Shown: positions 1 through 5,133 of the stretch, piece after piece
Layout: the number at the start of each line of letters is the position of its first letter
How positions within the stretch are numbered: position 1 is the stretch's first letter
From: Dehalococcoidia bacterium
GTDB taxonomy: Bacteria > Chloroflexota > Dehalococcoidia > GIF9 > AB-539-J10
Assembly (NCBI GenBank): GCA_030606385.1
Contig: JAUWGN010000068.1
Coordinates: 1-6,380 of the forward strand
Reading direction: 5' to 3'
Length of the DNA stretch: 6,380 nt
Translations under genes and position numbers: made by a program
The notes under the pieces: generated by a model
The model's database searches: none
Told to the model about the DNA's origin: nothing
What the model saw: only the letters and a program-made list of their open reading frames with translations

Positions 1-7
1 ATTGGGC

Positions 8-33
8 AGTTGTGCCTGATGAATCAGGCAACT
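8..33. repeat. Short hairpin of unknown role
   Basis: TGCCTGAT (13-20) and ATCAGGCA (23-30) form a perfect 8-bp inverted repeat around a 2-nt centre; in RNA the loop would more likely be TGAA. AGT (8-10) and ACT (31-33) can extend the stem past a 2-nt bulge. Neither strand shows a run of T after the stem, so it does not look like a standard intrinsic terminator. It could be a decayed terminator or a protein site belonging to a gene left of the window. Confidence 0.45.
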
Positions 34-100
34 ACAAAATCCGGAGCTAGGTCATTTGGATTTTGGTCATTTGATATTGTTTAGTATTTCGGATTTAGTA

Positions 101-276
101 TTTTGAGTTTTGCTTTCCTGAGATTGCCACGCCTTCGGCTCGCAATGACAATAAGAAAGGCTCGCAATGACAATAGAAAAGGCTCGCAATGACAACAATA
201 AGAAAGCCTCGCACTACATTTCTAAACTTTGCTCTGTCATTTTGCATTTTGATTTTTGAGTTTTGACTTTCTTTGA
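101..276. repeat. Pair of T-rich direct repeats flanking the tandem cluster
   Basis: The phrase TTTTGAGTTTTG-CTTTC followed by T-GAG occurs at about 101-122 and again at about 254-276, with one or two small indels. Each copy is preceded by a GTCATTT-type phrase (near 51 and 237). The two copies bracket the tandem repeats at 123-220. The sequence is low in complexity, so part of the similarity could be compositional. Confidence 0.4.
123..220. repeat. Tandem palindromic repeat cluster (REP-like)
   Basis: Three consecutive units begin GGCTCGCAATGACAA at 137, 159 and 181. They are 22, 22 and 25 bases long and differ by small indels in their A-rich tails. A fourth, degenerate start (CCTCGCACTACA) follows near 207. 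The first unit is the right half of an imperfect palindrome at 123-146: ATTGC and GCAAT outside, GCC and GGC inside, with a TTC loop. Dispersed palindromes of this general form (ATTGCCAC...GCAATGAC) are familiar from bacterial intergenic regions. The later units appear to be repeated copies of the right arm only. Confidence 0.7.
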
Positions 277-345
277 GGTGTCACCTATCTATCTGAAGTG
301 CATCAGGAGGAAGAACCAGGGAGGAGGTGTGTGGTTAGCTATAAA

Positions 346-2070
346 TTATCTGCTCACATTCAGGAGGGTGAGCACGTCTGCCAGGGACAGAGTATTCACT
401 ATATGTTGAGGCTCACACCAGGCCCGCCGCGCCATGCCGACTCCAAACCTCATAAAATCAAGGTGGGAAACATCGTGGGCATCGGTCTCGATAGCAAGCT
501 TCACACCCAGTTCTCTAGCCCTGGAGGCATGAATATCATTCAAATCAAGTCTGTCGGGCATGGCATTTATCTCCATGATTTTGTTGTTCTTGGCAGCGGT
601 GCGAAAAACCGCTTCCAGGTCAATGGCTATAGGTTCACGCTTGCCCAGAAGACGACAGGTAGGATGGGCAATAATGTCGACATCGGGGTCCTCTACAGCG
701 CTTAGCACTCTCTGGGTCATTTTTCCCTTGCTTTGATTCATCGCTGAATGCACCGCAGCAATAACTACATTCAACTTCGCCAAAATTTCGTGGGGTAAAT
801 CCAGAGTCCCGTCTGCTCGGATATCAACCTCGATACCACTGAACACTTGAATGCCATCTATGTATTCATTGACCTTTTTGATTTCTTCAATCTGTTTCCT
901 CAGCCGTTCAACATCAAGCCCGTGGGCGATGCCGCGCCCACCAGAATGCTCGGTGATGGCAATATACTGATACCCTAATTTCTTAGCCGCTAGAGCCATT
1001 TCCTTGATGGAGCTATGCCCATCACTCCAATCGGTATGCATGTGGAGGTCTCCCTTTATATCGGACACCTCTACAAGCCTGGGGATGGCTCCCCGTTCAG
1101 CCTTTTCCACCTCGCCTTGATCTTCTCTAAGCTCGGGGGGAATATACTGCATCCCCAGTCGGTGATAAAAATTCTCTTCATCAGCAAATTTCTCCAGCTT
1201 ATCTGTGGCAATATCGGTGATGCCATATTCGCTCAATTTTAATCCTTGCCTTCGCCCTCTTTCCCTTAAAGAGATGTTGTGTTGTTTGCTTCCGGTGAAA
1301 TATTGAAGCAGTGACCCAAAAGCCTCGTGTTCTACCAATCTCAGGTCAACCTGCAAACCACCGGAGACTATGGCGCTTGATTTAGTGGGGCCCTGGACTA
1401 AAACCTGCCCTACAATAGGTAACGAGACAAAGGCGTCCATAACTTTCTGGGGGTTATCGACGGTGCCCATAAGGTCAATGTCGCCCAATGTTTCTCGGAA
1501 GCGGCGCAGACTTCCAGCGTAAGTTAGATTTCTCACTCCGGGGACAGAGTTGAGAGCACTGAGTATTTCTTCGACGATAGGCAAAGCTTCCCCGATAGAG
1601 ATGCGTTGGTCCTTGCGGCGGGAGGCCTCGACTTGCTGGAGGATATTATTGGCGGTCTTTTCACCAAGACGAAACAGCGTGGCCACGCTGCCATCCTTTA
1701 TCGCTTGCTCCAGGCTATCTGCTGAGGTTATCCCCAGTTCGGAGCAAAGTTTGCTAGCTGTCTTTGGTCCAATCCCCGGTATATCGAGGAGATTAGTTAT
1801 CCCTTTGGGAAACTCTGCTTTAAGTTTCTCGTAGTATTCCAGTTTTCCTGTGGTCACCAGTTCGGTTGTCTTTTTGGCTATTGCGTCTCCTACCCCGGGG
1901 ATATTCTTCAAGTCCTCCCCTTCATCAATCATAATTCTTATTTCCTTGGGATAGTGCTCAATAGCGCGAACTACCTTCTGGTAAGCACGAATCTTAAACT
2001 GGTTCTCACCTTTGAGTTCGAGGAGGTCGGCTATATCGCTGAATACTTTGGCAATAGCGGTGTTTCTCAC
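346..2070 (-). CDS. polX: DNA polymerase/3'-5' exonuclease PolX
   Basis: Family X repair polymerase, 574 residues, the usual length for bacterial PolX; it fills short gaps in base excision repair in the cytoplasm. Helix-hairpin-helix elements lie at about 57-67 (IPGVGDAIAKK) and 97-107 (IPGIGPKTASK), with a third near 132-143. The nucleotidyltransferase core has GS at 186-187, catalytic Asp197 and Asp199 (GDID) and a third Asp242 (VDLR), followed by FTGSKQHN. The C-terminal PHP metal phosphoesterase domain keeps its ligand motifs: HMH (343-345), D350, EH (374-375), GIE (E414), VH (H441), AHP (H469) and TDAH (D530, H532), so exonuclease activity is expected. The start is GTG: an in-frame TAA lies two codons upstream, and the N-terminus matches the family pattern. 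The GTG overlaps a preceding TGA (GTGA), so translational coupling is likely; the nearest AGGA lies rather far upstream. Confidence 0.96.
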   Translation of the reverse strand: MRNTAIAKVFSDIADLLELKGENQFKIRAYQKVVRAIEHYPKEIRIMIDEGEDLKNIPGVGDAIAKKTTELVTTGKLEYYEKLKAEFPKGITNLLDIPGIGPKTASKLCSELGITSADSLEQAIKDGSVATLFRLGEKTANNILQQVEASRRKDQRISIGEALPIVEEILSALNSVPGVRNLTYAGSLRRFRETLGDIDLMGTVDNPQKVMDAFVSLPIVGQVLVQGPTKSSAIVSGGLQVDLRLVEHEAFGSLLQYFTGSKQHNISLRERGRRQGLKLSEYGITDIATDKLEKFADEENFYHRLGMQYIPPELREDQGEVEKAERGAIPRLVEVSDIKGDLHMHTDWSDGHSSIKEMALAAKKLGYQYIAITEHSGGRGIAHGLDVERLRKQIEEIKKVNEYIDGIQVFSGIEVDIRADGTLDLPHEILAKLNVVIAAVHSAMNQSKGKMTQRVLSAVEDPDVDIIAHPTCRLLGKREPIAIDLEAVFRTAAKNNKIMEINAMPDRLDLNDIHASRARELGVKLAIETDAHDVSHLDFMRFGVGMARRAWCEPQHIVNTLSLADVLTLLNVSR

Positions 2071-2174
2071 TGGTTCTTAATCTTTTCCTTTATCCACTCC
2101 CAATCAGGATTTCCATGGTCGAAGAACGACTTGAAGTTATCCTTCAGCCACTCATAGTAATCATCTTCAACATA
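2067..2174 (-). pseudogene. Start-less 35-codon remnant overlapping the polX start
   Basis: A minus-strand frame is open from just after a TAG at 2175-2177 to a TGA at 2067-2069. It encodes an acidic, aromatic-rich stretch containing YYEWLKDNFKSFF and PDWEWIKEKIKNQ. It has no ATG, GTG or TTG codon, so it cannot start by itself. It is in phase with the 23-codon PolX-like frame that begins at 2282, and two TGA codons and one TAG interrupt the path between them. Its stop overlaps the polX GTG start by 4 nt, the arrangement expected of a gene once coupled to polX. I do not recognise the product. It is most simply the tail of a gene broken by stop codons or a deletion. Confidence 0.5.
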
Positions 2175-2210
2175 CTAAAATTTTTGGAAGTTTTCACTTC
2201 AACAATTAAA

Positions 2211-2282
2211 TCACAAATCCAATTTCGATCGAAGCACTTCCGCCATATCAGCAAATACCTTGGCAATCTCACTATTTTTCAT
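2211..2282 (-). pseudogene. PolX N-terminal-like fragment (23 codons)
   Basis: The frame starts at an ATG and reads MKNSEIAKVFADMAEVLRSK before ending at TGA three codons later. The first 20 residues match the PolX start encoded 210 bases downstream at about 12 identical positions, with several conservative changes (MRNTAIAKVFSDIADLL in PolX). The DNA is also similar over ATTGCCAA-GTATT. After residue 20 the similarity stops and nothing like the GEN-FKIRAY continuation is seen. The ATG overlaps an upstream TGA (ATGA), mirroring the GTGA junction at polX. A partial tandem duplication of the polX 5' end is the likely origin. Translation as a leader peptide cannot be excluded. Confidence 0.5.
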
Positions 2283-2332
2283 AGCGGTACGAATTTGGTA
2301 GCCTTTCTACTTGATTCAGGAGACTTTCTTTG

Positions 2333-2473
2333 CTACCGCACTACTTTGATTACCAGCTCGCCAGGTTCAATCCTGACTTCATTTATTACCTCTTTTGAGG
2401 TTACGAGCTTGGCCTTCTTGAGGGCAGCTTCAAACTCCTCGATGGATAGCCTTATTTTCTTTTCGTCTTCCAT
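2333..2473 (-). CDS. Hypothetical small protein (46 residues)
   Basis: A short charged protein I do not recognise. It begins MEDEKKIRLSIEEF, has a helical Lys/Glu-rich first half and ends EPGELVIKVVR. A near-perfect Shine-Dalgarno AGGAGG lies at 2484-2489, 10 nt before the ATG. A nearer ATG, 2 nt from the same site, gives only nine codons and is too close to it. The gene starts 40 nt after the methyltransferase stop, so it is probably co-transcribed with it. After the TAG at 2333-2335 the same frame stays open for 17 more codons and ends in a TGA (2279-2281) overlapping the ATG at 2282. One nonsense mutation may therefore have shortened a 64-codon protein. No signal peptide, membrane segment or metal motif is visible. 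Confidence 0.55.
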   Translation of the reverse strand: MEDEKKIRLSIEEFEAALKKAKLVTSKEVINEVRIEPGELVIKVVR

Positions 2474-2483
2474 TGCTTCATTT

Positions 2484-2508
2484 CCTCCTTTTTAGTTCTA
2501 GCCAGAAC
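2484..2508 (-). promoter_or_regulatory. Shine-Dalgarno with small upstream hairpin
   Basis: AGGAGG at 2484-2489 is the strongest ribosome binding site in the window and decides the start of the 46-residue gene at 2473. Just upstream on the same strand, GTTCT and AGAAC (2504-2508 and 2495-2499) can pair around a 4-nt GGCT loop. The 5-bp stem is weak and is followed by an A-rich tract, so it is not a terminator. It may only help separate the methyltransferase stop from the new start. Confidence 0.5.
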
Positions 2509-2513
2509 CACTA

Positions 2514-3338
2514 CTATTTATACTTAGCCCATTTTACTTTCGTCTGTGTTGAGAGAGGCTTCCTCATAATGAGAAGATACTTGAAGCCTCTTAGATAGAA
2601 ATTGAATTTCTTAGCTCTATAATGCCAGACTCCCGTATGGGAACTCTGCCCTCTCCTAGCTATGCAGATTACATCTACTGTCTCAAAGTATTTTGCTAAA
2701 CGTTCATATAGTTTGAAACCAACTGGAGTGAACTTCTTGTTAACCCACTGGTCACCGATTAGCCACCCCATTACCTTGCCAGGTTTAAGTATTCTGTATG
2801 CTTCTATGGCAACCTTTTCCAATTCATGATAAAAGCGTTCGTCCTCAGAAGAGATTCTTCCAATACAATCGGGATGGTCTGAATAGCTAACATTATCGCC
2901 GTAAGGAGAGTCAATAAACACCAAATCTACAGACTCATCAGGCAGAGGGATACTCCTTGCATCATGTTGAATGACCTCGGCATGCCTAGGGGCGATGTCA
3001 TAACCGATTACTTCTCGACCTTCTTCTTTGCATACATCGATTGTTGTTCCACTGCCAGCCATTGGGTCAACAATTAAATCACCTGGTTCGGTATATCTTT
3101 GCACAAGATTCCAGATTAAAAACGCAGGTGTTACGCCTTGGAATTTATTATTACCCTTAGGCGTTTTACCATAGCTCTGCTTGGGATAATCCCACAATGT
3201 TGTAGTTTCCAACGTGAGTCTTTCACCATACGCTTCCTTAGTTTCGCTAACCTGATAAGCAAAACCATCTGAAGGCATATTCTCAGAAACAGGCAACATA
3301 GGTTTTTCAGCCTTCGTTTTTTTTCTCTTCGCAGCCAT
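2514..3338 (-). CDS. Site-specific DNA-methyltransferase (N4-cytosine or N6-adenine type)
   Basis: S-adenosylmethionine-dependent amino-methyltransferase, 274 residues, expected to protect the sites cut by the adjacent endonuclease. The SAM-binding motif I is DPMAGSGTT (91-99), followed by an acidic residue after strand 2 (GYD, D114). Catalytic motif IV is DSPYG (143-147), a variant of the usual (D/N/S)PPY with Ser at the second position. Motif I precedes motif IV closely, a gamma-like order, and the region after about 200 (including HTGVWHYRAKKFNFYLRGFKY) would hold target recognition. The N-terminus is Lys-rich (AAKRKKTKAEK). Its ATG lies 4 nt after the endonuclease stop and has no good Shine-Dalgarno site, so it probably depends on ribosomes finishing the endonuclease. 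Whether it makes m4C or m6A cannot be read from the motif. Confidence 0.9.
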   Translation of the reverse strand: MAAKRKKTKAEKPMLPVSENMPSDGFAYQVSETKEAYGERLTLETTTLWDYPKQSYGKTPKGNNKFQGVTPAFLIWNLVQRYTEPGDLIVDPMAGSGTTIDVCKEEGREVIGYDIAPRHAEVIQHDARSIPLPDESVDLVFIDSPYGDNVSYSDHPDCIGRISSEDERFYHELEKVAIEAYRILKPGKVMGWLIGDQWVNKKFTPVGFKLYERLAKYFETVDVICIARRGQSSHTGVWHYRAKKFNFYLRGFKYLLIMRKPLSTQTKVKWAKYK

Positions 3339-3342
3339 ATCT

Positions 3343-4047
3343 TTATTTCACAATCACTTTCTTAATGTCTTCGATAAACTGGGGAAAGGGTTTGACTTTT
3401 TCACTCTCTTCAACCTCGTGGAGGACGTATGTGCCGTCTAACTCGTGCTCAACGATGATCCTATTTCTAGATACCTTAGGGTTATTTAGACCTTTAACCA
3501 GGTCTTCATCTTCATCCGCTGTGATGAAATATCCTTTTATATGCATTGTCAGGGGGTCACTGGCAAGTTTCAGCTTCCAATAAGCAGTTTGTGCAATCCT
3601 TTCTCGCAGAGTTATCTTGCAGGATATTATACCTATAACTCGACAAGTCCTAGGCTCATAAATAACTAAGTCAGCATCTGGAAGCAATGACCATTGCCCA
3701 TATCTAACAAGTAAATTGCGGTATACCTTGCCTAGTTCGGGTGAAATTTTCTTCCGCCCAAGTTTTCCACCAGGAATACAACGTAGGTTAAGGATAGATC
3801 CGAGTTCACTATCAATAACATGCCATATCAACTTTTCAAAGTTCTTGCCCTTAAATGCTTTCCACGACTGCTCAGCATCGGGAGTTTTTCCTTGGGCTCT
3901 TAACTTTGCTGCCCTAGGACTTGCAAGGTATTCATTTTTGTAATGCTCCCGTGCCTCCTCGAAAATCTGAGAAACATGAAGATAAGCTTTATCTCCATAC
4001 AAGTTCTTCTTGTTTTCATACATTGTTATTAAATCAGTTAGTTTCAT
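3343..4047 (-). CDS. Type II restriction endonuclease, PD-(D/E)XK fold, BsaWI/CCGG-family-like
   Basis: A 234-residue protein directly upstream of the methyltransferase. Its catalytic signature is LPDADLVIY (D124/D126), then SCK at 142-144 with catalytic Lys144. Ser replaces the usual acidic residue at position 142, as in the Cfr10I/NgoMIV/Bse634I group, where a helix glutamate compensates; Glu71 in GKNFEKLI is the candidate here. SCK is followed by ITLRER (145-150) and then QTAYWK. This matches the SxKxxLRER type of motif of endonucleases that read CC:GG half-sites (NgoMIV, PspGI, EcoRII, BsaWI). A site such as W/CCGGW is therefore plausible, but unproven. The ATG overlaps the stop of the preceding zinc-motif gene (ATGA), with GAGGAG 11 nt upstream (4059-4064). 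Family recognition is from memory of the motifs. Confidence 0.85.
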   Translation of the reverse strand: MKLTDLITMYENKKNLYGDKAYLHVSQIFEEAREHYKNEYLASPRAAKLRAQGKTPDAEQSWKAFKGKNFEKLIWHVIDSELGSILNLRCIPGGKLGRKKISPELGKVYRNLLVRYGQWSLLPDADLVIYEPRTCRVIGIISCKITLRERIAQTAYWKLKLASDPLTMHIKGYFITADEDEDLVKGLNNPKVSRNRIIVEHELDGTYVLHEVEESEKVKPFPQFIEDIKKVIVK

Positions 4048-4238
4048 TTGTTCTCAATCTCCTCATAGTTATCCCAGCAGTCAAGGTGGCAAGCATAGCG
4101 AACACAAGACCCTTCGAAAGTTAGCTCATCACCTGATTCGGTAATATTGCCTTCCGCTATAATGAGTATGGGTTCCCGTTCTTTCATTGCCTCTCCGCAT
4201 TTATCACAAGTGGTAACACCCAACCGAGCTTCCATCAT
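4044..4238 (-). CDS. Small Cys-rich putative zinc-binding protein
   Basis: A 64-residue protein with CDKCGE (C11, C14) and, after about 30 residues, a second cluster SCVRYACHLDC (C45, C50, H51, C54). The CxxC...CHxxC layout resembles a treble-clef or LIM-like zinc knuckle, and LDCWD at the end of the cluster fits that. The frame could open at an ATG at 4262, but GGGAGG lies between that codon and an ATGATG pair at 4233-4238, with 5 or 8 nt spacing, so an internal start is preferred. Its stop overlaps the endonuclease ATG by 4 nt, which ties its expression to the endonuclease. No helix-turn-helix is visible, so it is not an ordinary restriction-modification controller (C) protein. Its role is unknown; it could be an endonuclease partner or regulator. 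Confidence 0.75.
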   Translation of the reverse strand: MMEARLGVTTCDKCGEAMKEREPILIIAEGNITESGDELTFEGSCVRYACHLDCWDNYEEIENK

Positions 4239-4266
4239 ATTGGCCTCCCTATTGTTGCGCATAATT

Positions 4267-4413
4267 TTACTGCTTCACATTGCGCCTTCGGCGAGATTCT
4301 TCAATCAGGGCAGAAATATCAAAGTTTGTTCCTGTTCTAGCTTTGATTTTCTTACGTAATGCTTGGGCCCGCTGAAGAAAATTTGAACTTCGGGCAGGCT
4401 TTCGGTTCTTCAT
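4267..4413 (-). CDS. Hypothetical small basic protein (48 residues)
   Basis: Begins MKNRKPARSSNFLQRAQALRKKIKA and ends ISALIEESRRRRNVKQ; very rich in Lys and Arg. The frame extends upstream to a GTG at 4465-4467, but that part is antiparallel-free overlap with a SEC-C relic read in another phase, and it has no ribosome site. GGAAGGA at 4423-4429 stands 9 nt before the ATG at 4413, so I chose that start. The ISALIEESRRRR ending recalls the C-terminal tails of small antitoxins, which usually sit directly before a PIN toxin; here the next gene, 28 nt away, is the zinc protein. It may be an orphan antitoxin-like or nucleic-acid-binding protein. No function is assigned. Confidence 0.55.
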   Translation of the reverse strand: MKNRKPARSSNFLQRAQALRKKIKARTGTNFDISALIEESRRRRNVKQ

Positions 4414-4414
4414 T

Positions 4415-4483
4415 TCATAAATTCCTTCCGCAGCAGTATCTGTATTTCTTACCCGAGCCGCAGACACAAGCGTTACACTGGCG
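4415..4483 (-). pseudogene. Orphan SEC-C zinc-tail remnant (secA 3'-end-like)
   Basis: A 22-codon stretch encodes NACVCGSGKKYRYCCGR, the SEC-C zinc motif (C-x-C-x8-C-C), with all four cysteine ligands kept. SecA in this window ends NDPCPCGSGKKYKYCCGR. At the DNA level 4424-4463 matches 5237-5276 at 34 of 40 bases, and five of the six differences are silent. The stretch is in the same phase as vapC but lies beyond the vapC TGA and two TAG codons, and it has no start codon, so it is not independently translated. Its GGAAGGA (Gly-Arg codons) now serves as the ribosome site of the 48-residue gene. It is either a duplicate of the secA end or the tail of another SEC-C protein lost when vapBC arrived. 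Confidence 0.75.
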
Positions 4484-4492
4484 CTACTTCTA

Positions 4493-4894
4493 TCACGCCA
4501 CTTTTAATATTTCTAAGTCAGTTTTTTGAGCTATTAAATCAAAATGTTGGTCACGATGGAGAAGCGAGGCGTTATTTTCTATGGCTAGGAGGGCAATATA
4601 AGTATCCACTAAAGGAACAGCAATCCCTTTCCTGAATAAATCAAAGGAAAATCGAGCTAACCGCCCCCAGAAGTTTTCTTCCACCGGAAGGTAGGTTAAA
4701 CCATTTAATAATTCGTCAAGCCTCTCGTATTCTTTATGAGACTTTGTTCCTCTTAATATCTCTACTTTTATAATTCCCGGGAGAAGTATTTTCCCCTCAG
4801 TTATTAACCGCTTAAGTGCCTCTTTTAACTTAATATCACCTTTGGGGTGAAAAGATTCTACCCAAGCGGAAGTATCCACTATTACCCTAGTCAT
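4493..4894 (-). CDS. vapC: VapC-like PIN-domain toxin ribonuclease
   Basis: A 133-residue PIN-domain protein, the normal size for VapC toxins, which cleave RNA with bound Mg2+ when not neutralised by VapB. The acidic active-site set is visible: Asp7 (VDTSAW), Glu45 (KVEILRG), Asp97 (PLVDTYIA) and Asp115/Asp119 (HRDQHFD). The frame could begin at a TTG at 4897, but the ATG at 4894 is preferred; GAGG ends 4 nt before it and GGAGAGG 10 nt before it. It overlaps the vapB stop by 8 nt, the classic coupling of these pairs. After its TGA, two further in-frame TAG codons precede the SEC-C relic. The toxin looks intact. Confidence 0.9.
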   Translation of the reverse strand: MTRVIVDTSAWVESFHPKGDIKLKEALKRLITEGKILLPGIIKVEILRGTKSHKEYERLDELLNGLTYLPVEENFWGRLARFSFDLFRKGIAVPLVDTYIALLAIENNASLLHRDQHFDLIAQKTDLEILKVA

Positions 4895-5090
4895 CAACCC
4901 TCATCCTCTCCAGTTCTTCTACAGTAGACCCATAGTCATAGTTGCCAATGAGAGCAGCGAGTTTCTCCCTCCTTTTCAAATTGAGATAAGTTTCTATAGC
5001 CGTTATAATGGCTTCCCTTTTTGTCTTGGCATTGGTCTCCTTTAGTAAATCTCTTATCAGATGCTCTTGTATATCTATAAGTGTCCTCAT
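4887..5090 (-). CDS. vapB: VapB-type antitoxin
   Basis: A 67-residue protein typical of VapB antitoxins. The N-terminal segment MRTLIDIQEHLIRDLLKET and the following TKREAIITAIETYL give the strand-helix-helix of a ribbon-helix-helix DNA-binding domain (about 1-38). The C-terminal part, with AALIGNYDYGSTVEELERMR, would wrap the toxin. GGGAG lies 7 nt upstream of the ATG. The gene precedes and overlaps vapC. A promoter with an extended -10 and a palindrome overlapping it lie just upstream, consistent with autorepression by the VapB-VapC complex. Confidence 0.9.
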   Translation of the reverse strand: MRTLIDIQEHLIRDLLKETNAKTKREAIITAIETYLNLKRREKLAALIGNYDYGSTVEELERMRVDD

Positions 5091-5104
5091 TACAAAGCTC
5101 CCTT

Positions 5105-5133
5105 ATATATCATTCAGGTCAAGAATAATATAT
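5105..5133 (-). promoter_or_regulatory. Probable vapBC operator palindrome
   Basis: ATATATCATTC (5105-5115) and GAATAATATAT (5123-5133) form an inverted repeat with 10 of 11 positions pairing around a 7-nt spacer. It covers the -10 element of the proposed vapBC promoter and ends 15 bases before the vapB start codon. Ribbon-helix-helix antitoxins of the VapB type bind such palindromes to repress their own operon, so this is the likely operator. The sequence is AT-rich, which raises the chance of a fortuitous repeat, but position and length support the call. Confidence 0.6.

Larger units (their letters stand above)
1..345. other. Gene-free repeat-bearing spacer downstream of polX
   Basis: I find no convincing coding region here. 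The stretch is T-rich on the plus strand. It contains the hairpin at 8-33, a cluster of short tandem repeats at 123-220, and two copies of a T-rich phrase (TTTTGAGTTTTG, near 101 and 254) on either side of that cluster. Beyond the polX stop at 346 there is no clear intrinsic terminator; AGGTG-T-CACCT near 276-286 is too short to rely on. A plus-strand open frame begins at 298, but it runs antisense to polX and shows no protein family features. Confidence 0.6.

Noticed and set aside
123..220. CRISPR array
   Set aside because: Units are adjacent without unique spacers of constant length, and no cas genes are present.
298..705. Plus-strand open frame of 135 codons at the polX 3' end
   Set aside because: Lies antisense to the conserved PHP domain of polX, which explains the open frame; no family features.
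2123..2203. Possible polX promoter (TTGAAG with a TAGTAT about 19 nt further on)
   Set aside because: The -10 match is poor and the spacing too long; in AT-rich decayed DNA this is expected by chance.
2211..2282. TGA read as tryptophan or selenocysteine to join the broken frames upstream of polX
   Set aside because: A TAG would still interrupt the path, and TGA is used as the ordinary stop of vapC and of the zinc protein in this window.
2115..2495. Plus-strand open frame of 126 codons with an AGGA near its ATG
   Set aside because: Its product is a Ser/Phe/Ile-rich string typical of antisense translation. It runs across the 46-residue gene and its ribosome site on the other strand and shows no family motif.
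4414..4467. Longer version of the 48-residue gene starting at GTG 4467
   Set aside because: No ribosome site, and the extra 18 codons are an out-of-phase reading of the SEC-C relic. The ATG at 4413 has GGAAGGA at good spacing.
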